Shown here: piece by piece, positions 18,874-26,764 of the stretch
Layout: each line of letters opens with the position of its first letter
Position numbering within the stretch: position 1 is the stretch's first letter
Source of the DNA: Planctomycetota bacterium
GTDB taxonomy: Bacteria; Planctomycetota; UBA1135; GCA-002686595
Assembly (NCBI GenBank): GCA_028278425.1
Contig: JANQEJ010000168.1
Location: 1 to 43,198, forward strand
DNA: 43,198 bases
Direction: 5' to 3'
Program-made: the position numbers and the translations under genes
The notes under the pieces: generated by a model
Database searches by the model: none
What the model was told of the DNA's origin: nothing
The model's input: only the letters and a program-made list of their open reading frames with translations

Positions 18874-20559
18874 ATGCGCATCCTCTCCGCCCTGCCCCTG
18901 CTCGCCCTCCCGGGTCCCCTCGCCTCGCAGGAGCCCTTCGACGTCGAATCGTATTCCCTCGTGTCGGACGGCCAGGGGGTGCCGGCCGCCCTCCTTCCGG
19001 GCACCGGCCTCGGGCACTCGATGGACGGGATCGGGGACTTCGACGGGAACGGCTTCGAGGACCTGATCGTCGGCACGCCTCTCTGGCAGCTCGCCGGGAA
19101 CTCGACGGGCTCCGCCTGGATTCTCTTCCTCGGCTCCGGCGGGAGCGTGATCGGCTCGCAGCAGATCAGCGAGAACGTTGGCGGCTTCGGGACCGGCCTC
19201 GACTTCGCCGACGAGTTCGGGAGCTCGGTCGCCTACCTCGGGGACGTCGACGGCGACGGCGTCGGGGATGTCGCCGTGGGAGCGCGCCGCGACGACGACG
19301 GCGCGACCGACGCGGGAGCGATATGGATCCTGTTCCTGAACCCCGGCGGGACCGTCAAGTCGAAGACGAAGATCAGCGCCCTAACGGGGGGGCTCGGCAT
19401 GACGCCCTCCTTCCTGGCTCAGGCGATGGGGACGATCGGGGACCTCGACGGGGACGGGATCGCGGAGCTGATGACGTCGTCGCTCAAGGACATCCAGGTC
19501 CTCTTCCTGGATTCGACGGGAACCGTGACCTCCCGGACCGAGATCGACGGCGCCCCGTTCGCGACCTTCGGCTGCTACGCCATGGACGGCCTGGGCGACT
19601 TCGACGGGGACGGCGTGCTCGACGCGGTCGTGGGGTATCCGTTCGACAACTGCGACGTCGGGATGACCACTTGCACCGGCTACGTCCTGCTCCTGATGCT
19701 GAACGCCGACGGGAGCCTGAAGAGCTCCATCCCGATCGTCCCCGGCCTCCAGACCACCGGGACGCTCTTCGCCGACCGGGACAAGTTCGGGCAGGGCGTC
19801 GAAACGCTCGGGGACATCGACGGCGACGGCGTGACCGACATCGCCGTCGGCGAGCCGGGCGACGACGACCCGGGCGGCAGCGCGCTCACCGACGCCGGCG
19901 CGGTCTGGATCCTGCGGCTCTCCGCGGACGGCTCCGTGGCGGCCAGCAAGAAGATCGCGGAGAACGTGGGCGGTTTCACCGCCGACCTTTCGTCCACGGC
20001 GCGGCTGGGCGCCGCCATCGTGGCGCCCGGCGACTTCGACGGCGACGGCGACCCCGACCTCCTGGTCGGCGCGTCCTCCGACGACACGACCGCGCCCAAC
20101 GCCGGCGGCTACTACGCCCTCCACCTGACGCCGACGCACGGAACTCCTTACGGGTGCGGGATCAACCCCGCCGGGAGCCTCGTCGAGGTTTCGGGCCAGC
20201 CGCAGATCGGAAACACGTGGAGGTTGGCGCTGAACAACCCCCTGGGAACGCAGAGCCCCGGCTCACCCGCCTTCCTCGGGATCACGCTCGCGGGCCTCGC
20301 GGGTGGCGGCTGCGGGCCGGTGATCCCCGGTTGGGGCATGGCCTCGTCCACCGCGGGGGGCGAGCTCGTCATCGACGTCTCCTCGACCCTCGTCGTCCTC
20401 GGTCCGGCCGTCTGGCCGGGCAGCCCGGCTCCGATCGACGTCGTCTTCCCCCCCGACCCCACCCTGCCCGGCACCACGCTCCACGCGCAGGGGGCGATCG
20501 TCGACGTCCTGCTCGGAATCGGCGTGACGCGGGGCCTCACGACCTCGGTCCTTCCCTGA
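18874..20559 (+). CDS. Exported FG-GAP (integrin-alpha-like) calcium-binding propeller protein
   Basis: This 561-residue secreted protein starts with a signal peptide (MRILSALPLLALPGPLASQ). Six FG-GAP repeats carry calcium loops of the DxDxDGxxD type: GDFDGNGFEDLIVG, GDVDGDGVGDVAVG, GDLDGDGIAELM, GDFDGDGVLDAVVG, GDIDGDGVTDIAVG and GDFDGDGDPDLLVG, enough for a full propeller. The last 130 residues (from YGCGINPAGSL) form a separate C-terminal module with GNTWRLALNNPLGTQSPGSPAFL; I recall this kind of tail on secreted proteins of Saltatorellus-like planctomycetes, possibly for sorting or anchoring (inference). The ATG at 18874 is preceded by AAGGAG at 10 bases; a TTG three bases earlier is the alternative start. 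The stop lies 22 bp from the convergent DUF1326 stop. Confidence 0.9.
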   Translation: MRILSALPLLALPGPLASQEPFDVESYSLVSDGQGVPAALLPGTGLGHSMDGIGDFDGNGFEDLIVGTPLWQLAGNSTGSAWILFLGSGGSVIGSQQISENVGGFGTGLDFADEFGSSVAYLGDVDGDGVGDVAVGARRDDDGATDAGAIWILFLNPGGTVKSKTKISALTGGLGMTPSFLAQAMGTIGDLDGDGIAELMTSSLKDIQVLFLDSTGTVTSRTEIDGAPFATFGCYAMDGLGDFDGDGVLDAVVGYPFDNCDVGMTTCTGYVLLLMLNADGSLKSSIPIVPGLQTTGTLFADRDKFGQGVETLGDIDGDGVTDIAVGEPGDDDPGGSALTDAGAVWILRLSADGSVAASKKIAENVGGFTADLSSTARLGAAIVAPGDFDGDGDPDLLVGASSDDTTAPNAGGYYALHLTPTHGTPYGCGINPAGSLVEVSGQPQIGNTWRLALNNPLGTQSPGSPAFLGITLAGLAGGGCGPVIPGWGMASSTAGGELVIDVSSTLVVLGPAVWPGSPAPIDVVFPPDPTLPGTTLHAQGAIVDVLLGIGVTRGLTTSVLP

Positions 20560-20581
20560 TCGCGGCGGGAAGCCCCGGACG

Positions 20582-21247
20582 TCAGTGGAGGGGGGCGACC
20601 GCTTCGATCCGGGCGGTGAAGCCGTTGGTTCCCGCGTACTCGAACCGCTTGTCTTCGCCGTCGTGTCTCAGCGTGATCGAACGGTACTGGACGTGATCCT
20701 GGAACGGTGGAGCGGGGAAGGAGGGCGAGGGAAGGTTCGCGATCTCGATCGGCTCGCCGTTCTTACCCTTCATGACCTCGATCTCCGCCGTCGTGTTGGG
20801 CGTGGAGATCCGCATCCGATCCGCGCTCTGCTCGACGGACAGCGGGACGTTCTTGACCTCGAGCACGTTCTCGACCGCGAAGAAGTCCTCGAACGTGGGG
20901 AGCAGCTTGACGGCCGCCTCGGTCTGGGCCTCGTTCGCCTCGTCGGCCACGTAGAACTTGATCCAGTCCCCGCCACGGTACACGGCGAGCACTTTAACTC
21001 CGTCGAGCCGAACGTCGCCGAAGTGACCGCGCTCGATCTCGACGAGCGTGACTCCGTCGCAGTACCCGCGGGTCGGAGCCGACCCGAAGAGGCAAGGGCA
21101 GCTCACGGCGCAGCAGCAGCAGTCGGTGTAGTCAGCCTCGATCGACCAGGCCGGGCTCCCGGGCTCTCCGGCGCGCGGACCGGCGGCGCAGGCCGCAGCG
21201 AGAGTTAGCGACAGAACGGTAGCGATCGTGAGCAGGTGGCGAGTCAT
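20582..21247 (-). CDS. DUF1326-family lipoprotein
   Basis: The 221-residue product has a signal peptide ending in LAAAC, a plausible lipobox with the lipidated Cys near 20. The mature part opens with ADYTDCCCCAVSCPCLFGSAPTRGYCDG, the cysteine-rich signature of DUF1326, followed by the family's GVKVLAVYRGGDWIKFYVADE region. The role of DUF1326 is unknown, but the cysteine cluster suggests metal binding. AAGGAG lies six bases before the ATG. It is 64 bp downstream of the methyltransferase on the same strand and convergent with the FG-GAP gene. Confidence 0.85.
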   Translation of the reverse strand: MTRHLLTIATVLSLTLAAACAAGPRAGEPGSPAWSIEADYTDCCCCAVSCPCLFGSAPTRGYCDGVTLVEIERGHFGDVRLDGVKVLAVYRGGDWIKFYVADEANEAQTEAAVKLLPTFEDFFAVENVLEVKNVPLSVEQSADRMRISTPNTTAEIEVMKGKNGEPIEIANLPSPSFPAPPFQDHVQYRSITLRHDGEDKRFEYAGTNGFTARIEAVAPLH

Positions 21248-21311
21248 CCCGTTCTCCTTTCGGGCATAGCATAGACCAGGTCGGCGGCGAGCCACGCGAA
21301 GAGGGGTCGAT

Positions 21312-22091
21312 TCACCCGGGCACGGCGGACTCGCCGGGCCGGCGCGCCACGAAGAACTCGTACGCGTAGGACGCCGAGTGCCTTCGGTGCAGCTCGGGCT
21401 CCGCCGCGAGCTGATCGAGCTCGCCGAGCGCCCCGGCGTCGTCCGCGTGCTCGCCGCGCAGCTCCTCGATGCGGCGGAGCATCGGCGTGTAGAAGTCGTC
21501 CCACCAGGCCTCGCCGGGAAGCGTGAAGTGACCGACGAGCGAGAAGCCGCTGCGCTCGATGACACGCAGTGCGTCGGACGCGGTCCCCATGGTCGGATAG
21601 TCGGCGAAGGCCGCCTTCACCTCGGCGGGCGGATCCTCCGCGCGCCAGACGGCGTCGGTGAAGGCGAGATGACCGCCGGGTCGAAGCAGACCGCGGCAGA
21701 CGTCCAGGCCCCGCTCGAGCCCGACGTTGTAGAGCGCCCCCTCGGACCAGACGAGGTCGAAGCTCTCCGGCAACCACCCCGGGTGGGCGATGTCACCCAG
21801 GACCGGGAGCACGCGGCGATCGAGGCCGCGCTCGGCGACCGTGGCGCGCAGCCGCTCGAGGCTCGGGAGGTGGCGGTCCACCGCGACGATGATCCCCGAG
21901 GTGAGCTCGGCGAGGTCGAACGTCTGCGCGCCGACGCCGCAGCCGAGGTCGAGCACCCGCGGGACCGGCGGGAGATCGCGACAGAGCGCGAGGGCCTTCG
22001 CCGTACACGCGCGGTTGCCCGGCCCCTGCCGGGGGAGCGACTCGAAGACCTCGAAGAAGAGCTGCGGAAAGCGCTCGCCCACGGCGTGCAT
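21312..22091 (-). CDS. Class I SAM-dependent methyltransferase
   Basis: The 259-residue protein has a methyltransferase-11/25-like Rossmann domain: motif I VLDLGCGVGAQT near residue 47, IVAVDRHLPSLERLR for the ribose-binding acidic residue, VLPVLGDIAHPG, ESFDLVWSEGALYNVGL and RPGGHLAFTDAVW. A C-terminal helical region (EEFFVARRP-type end) is typical of small-molecule methyltransferases. The ATG at 22091 is the first start before the fold, with only a GAGG directly upstream, so the start is moderately certain. The substrate is unknown; the DUF1326 gene downstream may be co-transcribed. Confidence 0.83.
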   Translation of the reverse strand: MHAVGERFPQLFFEVFESLPRQGPGNRACTAKALALCRDLPPVPRVLDLGCGVGAQTFDLAELTSGIIVAVDRHLPSLERLRATVAERGLDRRVLPVLGDIAHPGWLPESFDLVWSEGALYNVGLERGLDVCRGLLRPGGHLAFTDAVWRAEDPPAEVKAAFADYPTMGTASDALRVIERSGFSLVGHFTLPGEAWWDDFYTPMLRRIEELRGEHADDAGALGELDQLAAEPELHRRHSASYAYEFFVARRPGESAVPG

Positions 22092-22129
22092 CCTCGCCCG
22101 GAACGGCCCCGGTCTCGAGCAGCGAGGCC

Positions 22130-22135
22130 TAGAAT
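22130..22135 (+). promoter_or_regulatory. Possible -10 box (TAGAAT) of the sulfatase gene
   Basis: TAGAAT ends seven bases before the ATG at 22143, the same arrangement as at panB. If real it would give a leaderless mRNA and favour 22143 over the in-frame ATG at 22134, which overlaps the box. No -35 element is visible. Confidence 0.35.
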
Positions 22136-22142
22136 GCGGGCC

Positions 22143-23567
22143 ATGCAGGCTCACCCGGGCGCCACTCTCCTCTTCCGGGTCGCGTTCTGCCTTCTCTCGA
22201 GCTCGTCGTGTACCTCGGCGCCGCCCGGAGACGTCGAGACCACCGCCCCCGACAAGCGCCCCAACCTGCTGGTGCTCGTCACCGACGATCACCCCTTCGA
22301 CGCGCTGGGCTGCGCGGGCCATCCGGTGCTGCGCACGCCGCACATGGACGCGCTCGCGGCGCAGGGCGTGCACTTCACCCACGCCTTCGTCACGACGCCC
22401 ATCTGCGCGGCGAGCCGGGCGAGCATCCTCCTGGGCCGGTACGAACGCTCCCACGGGTACACGTTCGGAGAGCCCCCGCTGTCCGCCGAGCTCGTCCGCG
22501 CGAGCTATCCGAGCCTCCTCAGGAGAGCGGGCTACCGGGTGGGTTTCGTGGGCAAGCTCGGCGTGAGAGTGGAACCCGAGGGGCTCGCGGAGATGTTCGA
22601 CGAGCTCCACCCGGGCACCTATCCCTATTTCGCGAAGGTCGAAGGGGAAGAGGAGGCTCCCCCGCGCCACCTGACCGACCTCAACGTCGATCGGGCGATC
22701 GCCTTCCTGGAGGCGTCGGACGGCCGTCCCTTCTGCCTGTCGCTCTCCTTCCAGGCGCCGCACGCGGAAGACGCCAACCCCGAGCAGTACGTGTGGCCGG
22801 CGAGCTGCGACGGCCTCTACGTCGAGGAACCGATCCCTCCGCCCGATACCTCCGACCCGGCGTTCTTCGACGCGCTGCCCGATTTCCTGCGCACCGGCCT
22901 GAACCGCGGGCGGTGGCACTGGCGCTTCGACACCCCGGAGAAGCGGGAGCGCATGGTGCGCGGCTACTACCGCATGCTCACCGGCGTGGACGCCGGGATC
23001 GGCCGGCTGCTCGCGTCGCTCGACGAGCTGGGAATGCGGGAGAACACCGTGATCCTCTTGATCGGCGACAACGGCTACTTCCTCGGCGAGCGCGGCTACG
23101 CCGGGAAGTGGACGATGCACGACCGCTCGACCCGCGTGCCCCTGATCGTGCTGGATCCACGCGTCCTGGAAGAGCGGCGCGGGACCCGCCGCGACGACCT
23201 CGTCCTCAACCTGGACGTCGCCCCCACCTTGCTCGACCTGGCGGGCGTCGAGATGCCGGCGGTGGTGCAGGGACGCTCGCTGCGACCGCTCCTCGAAGGA
23301 GCGGTCGCTCCGTGGCGCGACGACGTCTTCACCGAGCACCTCTGGGACTTCGAGGACATCCCGCGCACCGAGGGTCTGCGCACGCGCGAATGGAAGTACA
23401 TCCGCTACCTCGACCACCCGGAGTACGAGGAGCTCTACGACCTCGCCAACGACCCGCTCGAGGAGCAGAACCTGGCGCGTGAGGAAGGTCACGCTCCGCG
23501 GTTGCATGAGCTCCGGGAACGCTGCTCCCGCGCGGCGCGCGCCGCCGAAGGGAGGCCGGGGAGCTGA
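22143..23567 (+). CDS. Exported sulfatase (formylglycine-dependent), probable lipoprotein
   Basis: This type I sulfatase hydrolyses sulfate esters, typically from sulfated polysaccharides. The 474-residue protein has a signal peptide ending in LLSSSSC, a likely lipobox. RPNLLVLVTDDHPFD (metal-binding Asp48/49) begins the fold, and the formylglycine site CAASR (Cys88 to Arg92) is followed by ASILLGR. GDNGYFLGERGYAGKW supplies further metal ligands, though the common EHG is ERG here. WKYIRY and ELYDLANDPLEEQNLA close the family pattern. An in-frame ATG at 22134 would add three residues. It converges on the SASA-type esterase with a 3-bp gap. Planctomycetes are noted for many sulfatases. Confidence 0.93.
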   Translation: MQAHPGATLLFRVAFCLLSSSSCTSAPPGDVETTAPDKRPNLLVLVTDDHPFDALGCAGHPVLRTPHMDALAAQGVHFTHAFVTTPICAASRASILLGRYERSHGYTFGEPPLSAELVRASYPSLLRRAGYRVGFVGKLGVRVEPEGLAEMFDELHPGTYPYFAKVEGEEEAPPRHLTDLNVDRAIAFLEASDGRPFCLSLSFQAPHAEDANPEQYVWPASCDGLYVEEPIPPPDTSDPAFFDALPDFLRTGLNRGRWHWRFDTPEKRERMVRGYYRMLTGVDAGIGRLLASLDELGMRENTVILLIGDNGYFLGERGYAGKWTMHDRSTRVPLIVLDPRVLEERRGTRRDDLVLNLDVAPTLLDLAGVEMPAVVQGRSLRPLLEGAVAPWRDDVFTEHLWDFEDIPRTEGLRTREWKYIRYLDHPEYEELYDLANDPLEEQNLAREEGHAPRLHELRERCSRAARAAEGRPGS

Positions 23568-23570
23568 GCC

Positions 23571-24842
23571 TCAGCGCGCGCGTTCCGCCAGGATCAGCGC
23601 CTCGGCGAACGCCTCGCCGACCTGCGTCAGGATCTTCGCGGAACCCAGGTAGTGGTACTCCGCGTTGGAGACGCCCTTCTCGAGGAGCGTTCGCTCGCGC
23701 TCGTTGAAGGTCTTCGCCCGGAGCTCCTCCCGCGCGGACTCCGCCTCCTCCGAGGTCAGCTCGCCCGCCTGGCGTTGGTCGTCGATGCGCTTCAGGTCGG
23801 GCGCGAGCTCCCGCTCCCTCCTCCGCAGCGCCGTGACCTCCATGTCCCAGAACTCCTCGGTCCGGACGGCGGTGACTCCCTCGAGCTCGGGAAGCGAAGC
23901 CGGCGCGGCCATGGCGTCGCGGAAGTTCTGATGGATGCCCTTGTAGCGCTGTTGATCGGGTCCGTAGTGCTCCACCGGCCCCCCCACTCCCATCACGCCG
24001 ATCACGAAGGGCAAGTCGGGCGCCGCGAGGTCCTTCCGCACGTCGCGGATGAAGCACGCGAGCACCTCGCTGTAGGCGTCGTACCCTCCCGGCTCGGCGC
24101 GTTGCGGATACGTGCCGCGATCGACCATGTCGTTCCAGCCCTGGAACCAGACGAAACCGGCGAGCTCGTATCCCCGCACGGGGTCGTACTGCGGATAGAC
24201 GCGCTCGACGTCGTCCAGGACCGCCTTCACGTGCTCGATCATCAAGCGGTAGTACCGACCCGTCGCCTCCGCCTTCTCGGCTCGAATCGAGTCGACGTCC
24301 TTGCCCTGCTTCGCGAAGGCCTGCAACTGGCTCTCGTTGAACTCGTACGGTCCGGCGCTCGGCGGCCGGAAGTCCGTGTGCAGGCTCTTCCCACCCCACG
24401 CGGTCTTGACGATCAGGATCGGTTCGCCGAGGAGCCTCCGCATGGTGACGCCGAAGGCGAGCTCCGGACCGATCTTCGGCCCGCCGCCTTGCGCGCCGAA
24501 GCCGGCGGTCAGCCTGCCGGTCTGCTCCTCCTCGGCGGAGCCGATCGAGGAGATCCAGACGTCGTCGCACACCCGCGGCGCGCCGTCGGCGTCCACGAGC
24601 TCCTCCCAGAGCGGCGCGGTCCGCGGATCCATCGCCAGGACCTCGAGGGTCCGCACGTCCGCGTGCCCCTGCATGTTCGACTGACCGGCGAGCACGAAGA
24701 CTTTGAGCGGGCCAGCCGCAGCTCCCACCTGAGCGCCGCGGCCCGCGCGCGCGTCCTGGGACGCGACGGCGACGACGGGCAGCGCCGCCGCGGCAATCGC
24801 GAGGAGGGAGAAGAGCACGCTTCGGCGGCGGTGGTAGCACAT
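23571..24842 (-). CDS. Exported sialate O-acetylesterase (SASA)-like protein
   Basis: This 423-residue exported protein belongs to the SGNH-like SASA carbohydrate esterase group, which remove acetyl groups from sugars. A signal peptide (MCYHRRRSVLFSLLAIAAAALPVVAVAS) precedes block I, VFVLAGQSNMQGH with the presumed nucleophile Ser55. GGPKIGPELAFG, IVKTAWGGKSL, FVWFQGWNDM and a C-terminal EYHYLGSAK with a candidate catalytic His follow. A Glu/Arg-rich helical insert (about 330-390) is additional. I chose 24842 because the signal peptide begins there; an in-frame ATG at 24917, with a GAGGGG upstream, would put 25 residues before it. Together with the neighbouring sulfatase it suggests use of decorated polysaccharides. 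Confidence 0.87.
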   Translation of the reverse strand: MCYHRRRSVLFSLLAIAAAALPVVAVASQDARAGRGAQVGAAAGPLKVFVLAGQSNMQGHADVRTLEVLAMDPRTAPLWEELVDADGAPRVCDDVWISSIGSAEEEQTGRLTAGFGAQGGGPKIGPELAFGVTMRRLLGEPILIVKTAWGGKSLHTDFRPPSAGPYEFNESQLQAFAKQGKDVDSIRAEKAEATGRYYRLMIEHVKAVLDDVERVYPQYDPVRGYELAGFVWFQGWNDMVDRGTYPQRAEPGGYDAYSEVLACFIRDVRKDLAAPDLPFVIGVMGVGGPVEHYGPDQQRYKGIHQNFRDAMAAPASLPELEGVTAVRTEEFWDMEVTALRRRERELAPDLKRIDDQRQAGELTSEEAESAREELRAKTFNERERTLLEKGVSNAEYHYLGSAKILTQVGEAFAEALILAERAR

Positions 24843-25062
24843 CTTGGGAGTCGGGTCACTGACGACCGAATCCACGAGCAGACTATCGAAGGCGTTGGAG
24901 GGGATCTCGCGGTTCATGACCCCTCAGTGCGTGCCTCGGCCTCCATCCCGGTGGCCCGATCCCCGTGGCGCAAGGCGACCTCGACGAAGGCGGGCACGAT
25001 CTCGAGCGTGGCAGCGCTGGCGGTCGGCGGTGATGAGCCCCCACCCCACGCCCGCCCTGAGG

Positions 25063-25153
25063 GCACAGGAAGAAGCCCGGCCTGGGGCCGGGCCATCGCC
25101 TTCCTCGAGGAGTTGGTAGCGGGGGGCCGCTGGGCTCGGCTGGAGAGGACGGC
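25063..25153 (-). repeat. Repeat A: tRNA-3'-end-like sequence plus terminator
   Basis: Read on the minus strand, GCGGCCCCCCGCTACCA, resembling a tRNA acceptor 3' strand with CCA, is followed by ACTCCTCGAG and a GC-rich hairpin. Repeat B (26486-26578) matches it over about 90 bp with small indels. The expected T-arm is not intact and no complete tRNA can be drawn, so it is called a remnant. Confidence 0.6.
25075..25093 (-). terminator. Terminator hairpin in repeat A (orphan)
   Basis: GCCCGGCC (25075-25082) and GGCCGGGC (25086-25093) form a perfect 8-bp stem with a 3-base loop, followed on the minus strand by TTCTTCC. No minus-strand gene lies directly upstream. Confidence 0.6.
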
Positions 25154-25326
25154 CGCTGCGCAGCCGGCTTCTTCGGTCCCACCGGAGGCAGGCCTCTGTC
25201 GCGCGCCGCTTCGGCCCCGTAACACCGCCCGCGCGAGGGTCGGCTCGCCGGGCGCCTGGTGATCTTCGGCACACGTGTTGCCGACCGGATGTGCCGCCCG
25301 ACCAGTCCCCTGTCCCGAAGCGAGCG

Positions 25327-26364
25327 ATGACCTCGACCTCCCGCCCCCTCGTCCTCTTCTCCCTCAGTCTCGCGTTCTCCCTCAGTCTCGCGGCGGCCTG
25401 CGCTCACCATGCGGAGTTCGCCGAAGTCGTCGCGCCGATGGAGCTCACCGGCACCGCCTACGAGGCGGCCGCCCGCGTCGAGCTGCCGGCCGTGAGCCCG
25501 AGCGAGGGCTCGGGCCTGCACCACGTGTTCGAGCTGAGCAAGCGCATCATCTCCGGTGCGGAGCCGGACGGCCCGGAGGCGCTGGAGCAGATCGCGTCCT
25601 GGGGCGTCAGGACGATCCTCTCGGTCGACGGCAAGACCCCCGACGCGGAAACCGCCGAGGCACTCGGCATGCGCTACGTGCACGTGCCCATCGAGTATTC
25701 GGGGATGAAGGAGGAGGAGCTGCTCAAGATCTCCAAGACCTTCCGCGAGCTCGAAGGCCCCTTCTACGTGCACTGCTTCCACGGCAAGCACCGCGGTCCG
25801 GCCGCGGCGGCCGTCGGGCGCGTCGTGCTCGACGGCGTGCCGCGCGAGCGAGCCATCGCCGAGATGCGCCAGTGGTGCTCCACGGCCTCCAAGTACGAGG
25901 GGCTCTACTCCACGGTCGCCACTGCCCACATCCCGACCGCGGACGAGACCGCGCGTTTCGACTTCGACTTCCACGCCGCCCACTCCTTCGACGGACTGCG
26001 GGGGGCGATGGTCGAGATGACCCGCAAGTGGGACCTGATCAAGGCGGCAAGGGAGCGCAACTGGCAGCCGGACCCCGAGCACCCCGACGTCGTGCCGCGG
26101 GAAGAGGCGGTGCAGCTCCATCAGCTCTTCGAGGCCTGCTCCGAGCTGGAGAGCATCCGCGCCTGGCAGGACGACTTCCGGGCATGGCTCGAAGACGGCC
26201 GCTCCGGCTCCGAGCAGCTCGTGCAGGCGCTGACGGACCACGCCCGCCTGAACGACGCCGCCCCGGCGAGCCGCGAGCTCGGCGAGGCGGTTGCGCTGGC
26301 GGACATGGCCTTCACGCGCGTGAGGAAGAGCTGCGCCTCTTGCCACTCCGCGTATCGCGACTGA
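25327..26364 (+). CDS. Lipoprotein with tyrosine/dual-specificity-phosphatase domain and C-terminal haem-c motif
   Basis: The 345-residue product has an export signal with lipobox LAAAC (Cys25). Residues about 65-200 form a cysteine-dependent phosphatase domain: GVRTILSVDGK, MRYVHVPIEYSGM, then the P-loop HCFHGKHRG with Cys150 and Arg156 in the CX5R spacing, close to bacterial dual-specificity phosphatases. A helical section (about 215-345) ends in KSCASCHSAYRD, a CxxCH haem-c attachment site positioned as in cytochrome c' four-helix bundles. A phosphatase tethered outside the cytoplasm with a haem domain is unusual. The ATG at 25327 starts the signal peptide; an ATG at 25291 would add twelve residues. 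It is flanked by repeats A and B. Confidence 0.85.
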   Translation: MTSTSRPLVLFSLSLAFSLSLAAACAHHAEFAEVVAPMELTGTAYEAAARVELPAVSPSEGSGLHHVFELSKRIISGAEPDGPEALEQIASWGVRTILSVDGKTPDAETAEALGMRYVHVPIEYSGMKEEELLKISKTFRELEGPFYVHCFHGKHRGPAAAAVGRVVLDGVPRERAIAEMRQWCSTASKYEGLYSTVATAHIPTADETARFDFDFHAAHSFDGLRGAMVEMTRKWDLIKAARERNWQPDPEHPDVVPREEAVQLHQLFEACSELESIRAWQDDFRAWLEDGRSGSEQLVQALTDHARLNDAAPASRELGEAVALADMAFTRVRKSCASCHSAYRD

Positions 26365-26485
26365 GTTGTTGTCGGACCGCGAGCCCGCGGCGCTACCATC
26401 TCGCCGGTCCTCGACCCGCCGAGGAGCTCGTGAGCGAACCACGGCTGCGTCGCCAACGCACGCGAGGGTCCTGGCGCCCGCCCGG

Positions 26486-26578
26486 GCACGAAAAAACCCG
26501 GCCTTGGGCCGGGTCATCGCCGATTCCTCTCGAGGAGTTGGTAGCGGGGGGCCGCTTGGCTCGCATGGAGAGTACGGC
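26486..26578 (-). repeat. Repeat B: tRNA-3'-end-like sequence plus terminator
   Basis: This is the second copy of repeat A, with the same minus-strand order: GGCCCCCCGCTACCA, ACTCCTCGAGAGGAATCGGC, then a perfect hairpin with a T-run. The match to A covers the hairpin, the GAGGAGTTGGTAGCGGGGGG block and the next 25 bp. Confidence 0.6.
26491..26514 (-). terminator. Rho-independent terminator in repeat B (orphan)
   Basis: On the minus strand ACCCGGCC, loop CAA, GGCCGGGT is followed by six T, an ideal intrinsic terminator (stem halves 26496-26503 and 26507-26514). No minus-strand gene reads into it before 28401, which has its own terminator. Confidence 0.75.
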
Positions 26579-26764
26579 TGACTCGCCTTACGGCTCCTGG
26601 CTCGAGCGTTCCTCGGGTGGGTGCTACCAGTCGACTGTGAGAACGACCTTCCAGGTGACGCCGCGCACGGTCGGGTCGCCGGTTTCTCGAGCTGACACTG
26701 CCGGCCTGTGGATGTAGGTTGCCATGGGGTGCCGTGCGCCCCCCAACCGAGAAGGAGACGACGC

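Larger units (their letters stand above)
24843..25326. other. Non-coding accessory segment containing repeat A
   Basis: No gene is supported in these 484 bp. They contain the upstream region of the SASA gene, the terminator-like repeat A (25063-25153), a GC-rich stretch to 25260 and the upstream region of the phosphatase-haem gene. Frames reading through it are composition artefacts. Confidence 0.5.
26365..26764. other. Non-coding accessory segment containing repeat B
   Basis: No gene is supported in these 400 bp. They contain repeat B with its terminator, a GC-rich stretch, and the upstream region of the serine-hydrolase gene ending in AAGGAG. Confidence 0.5.

Noticed and set aside
14935..20696. 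Very long open frames antisense to the LamG-EEP, propeller and FG-GAP genes (over 1,300 and 1,800 codons)
   Set aside because: They are Arg/Pro/Ala-rich translations typical of the antisense of high-GC genes, have no recognisable domains and run across several well-supported genes.
25063..26578. Complete tRNA genes in repeats A and B
   Set aside because: Only the acceptor-like end and terminator are recognisable; the T-loop consensus and anticodon arm are absent.
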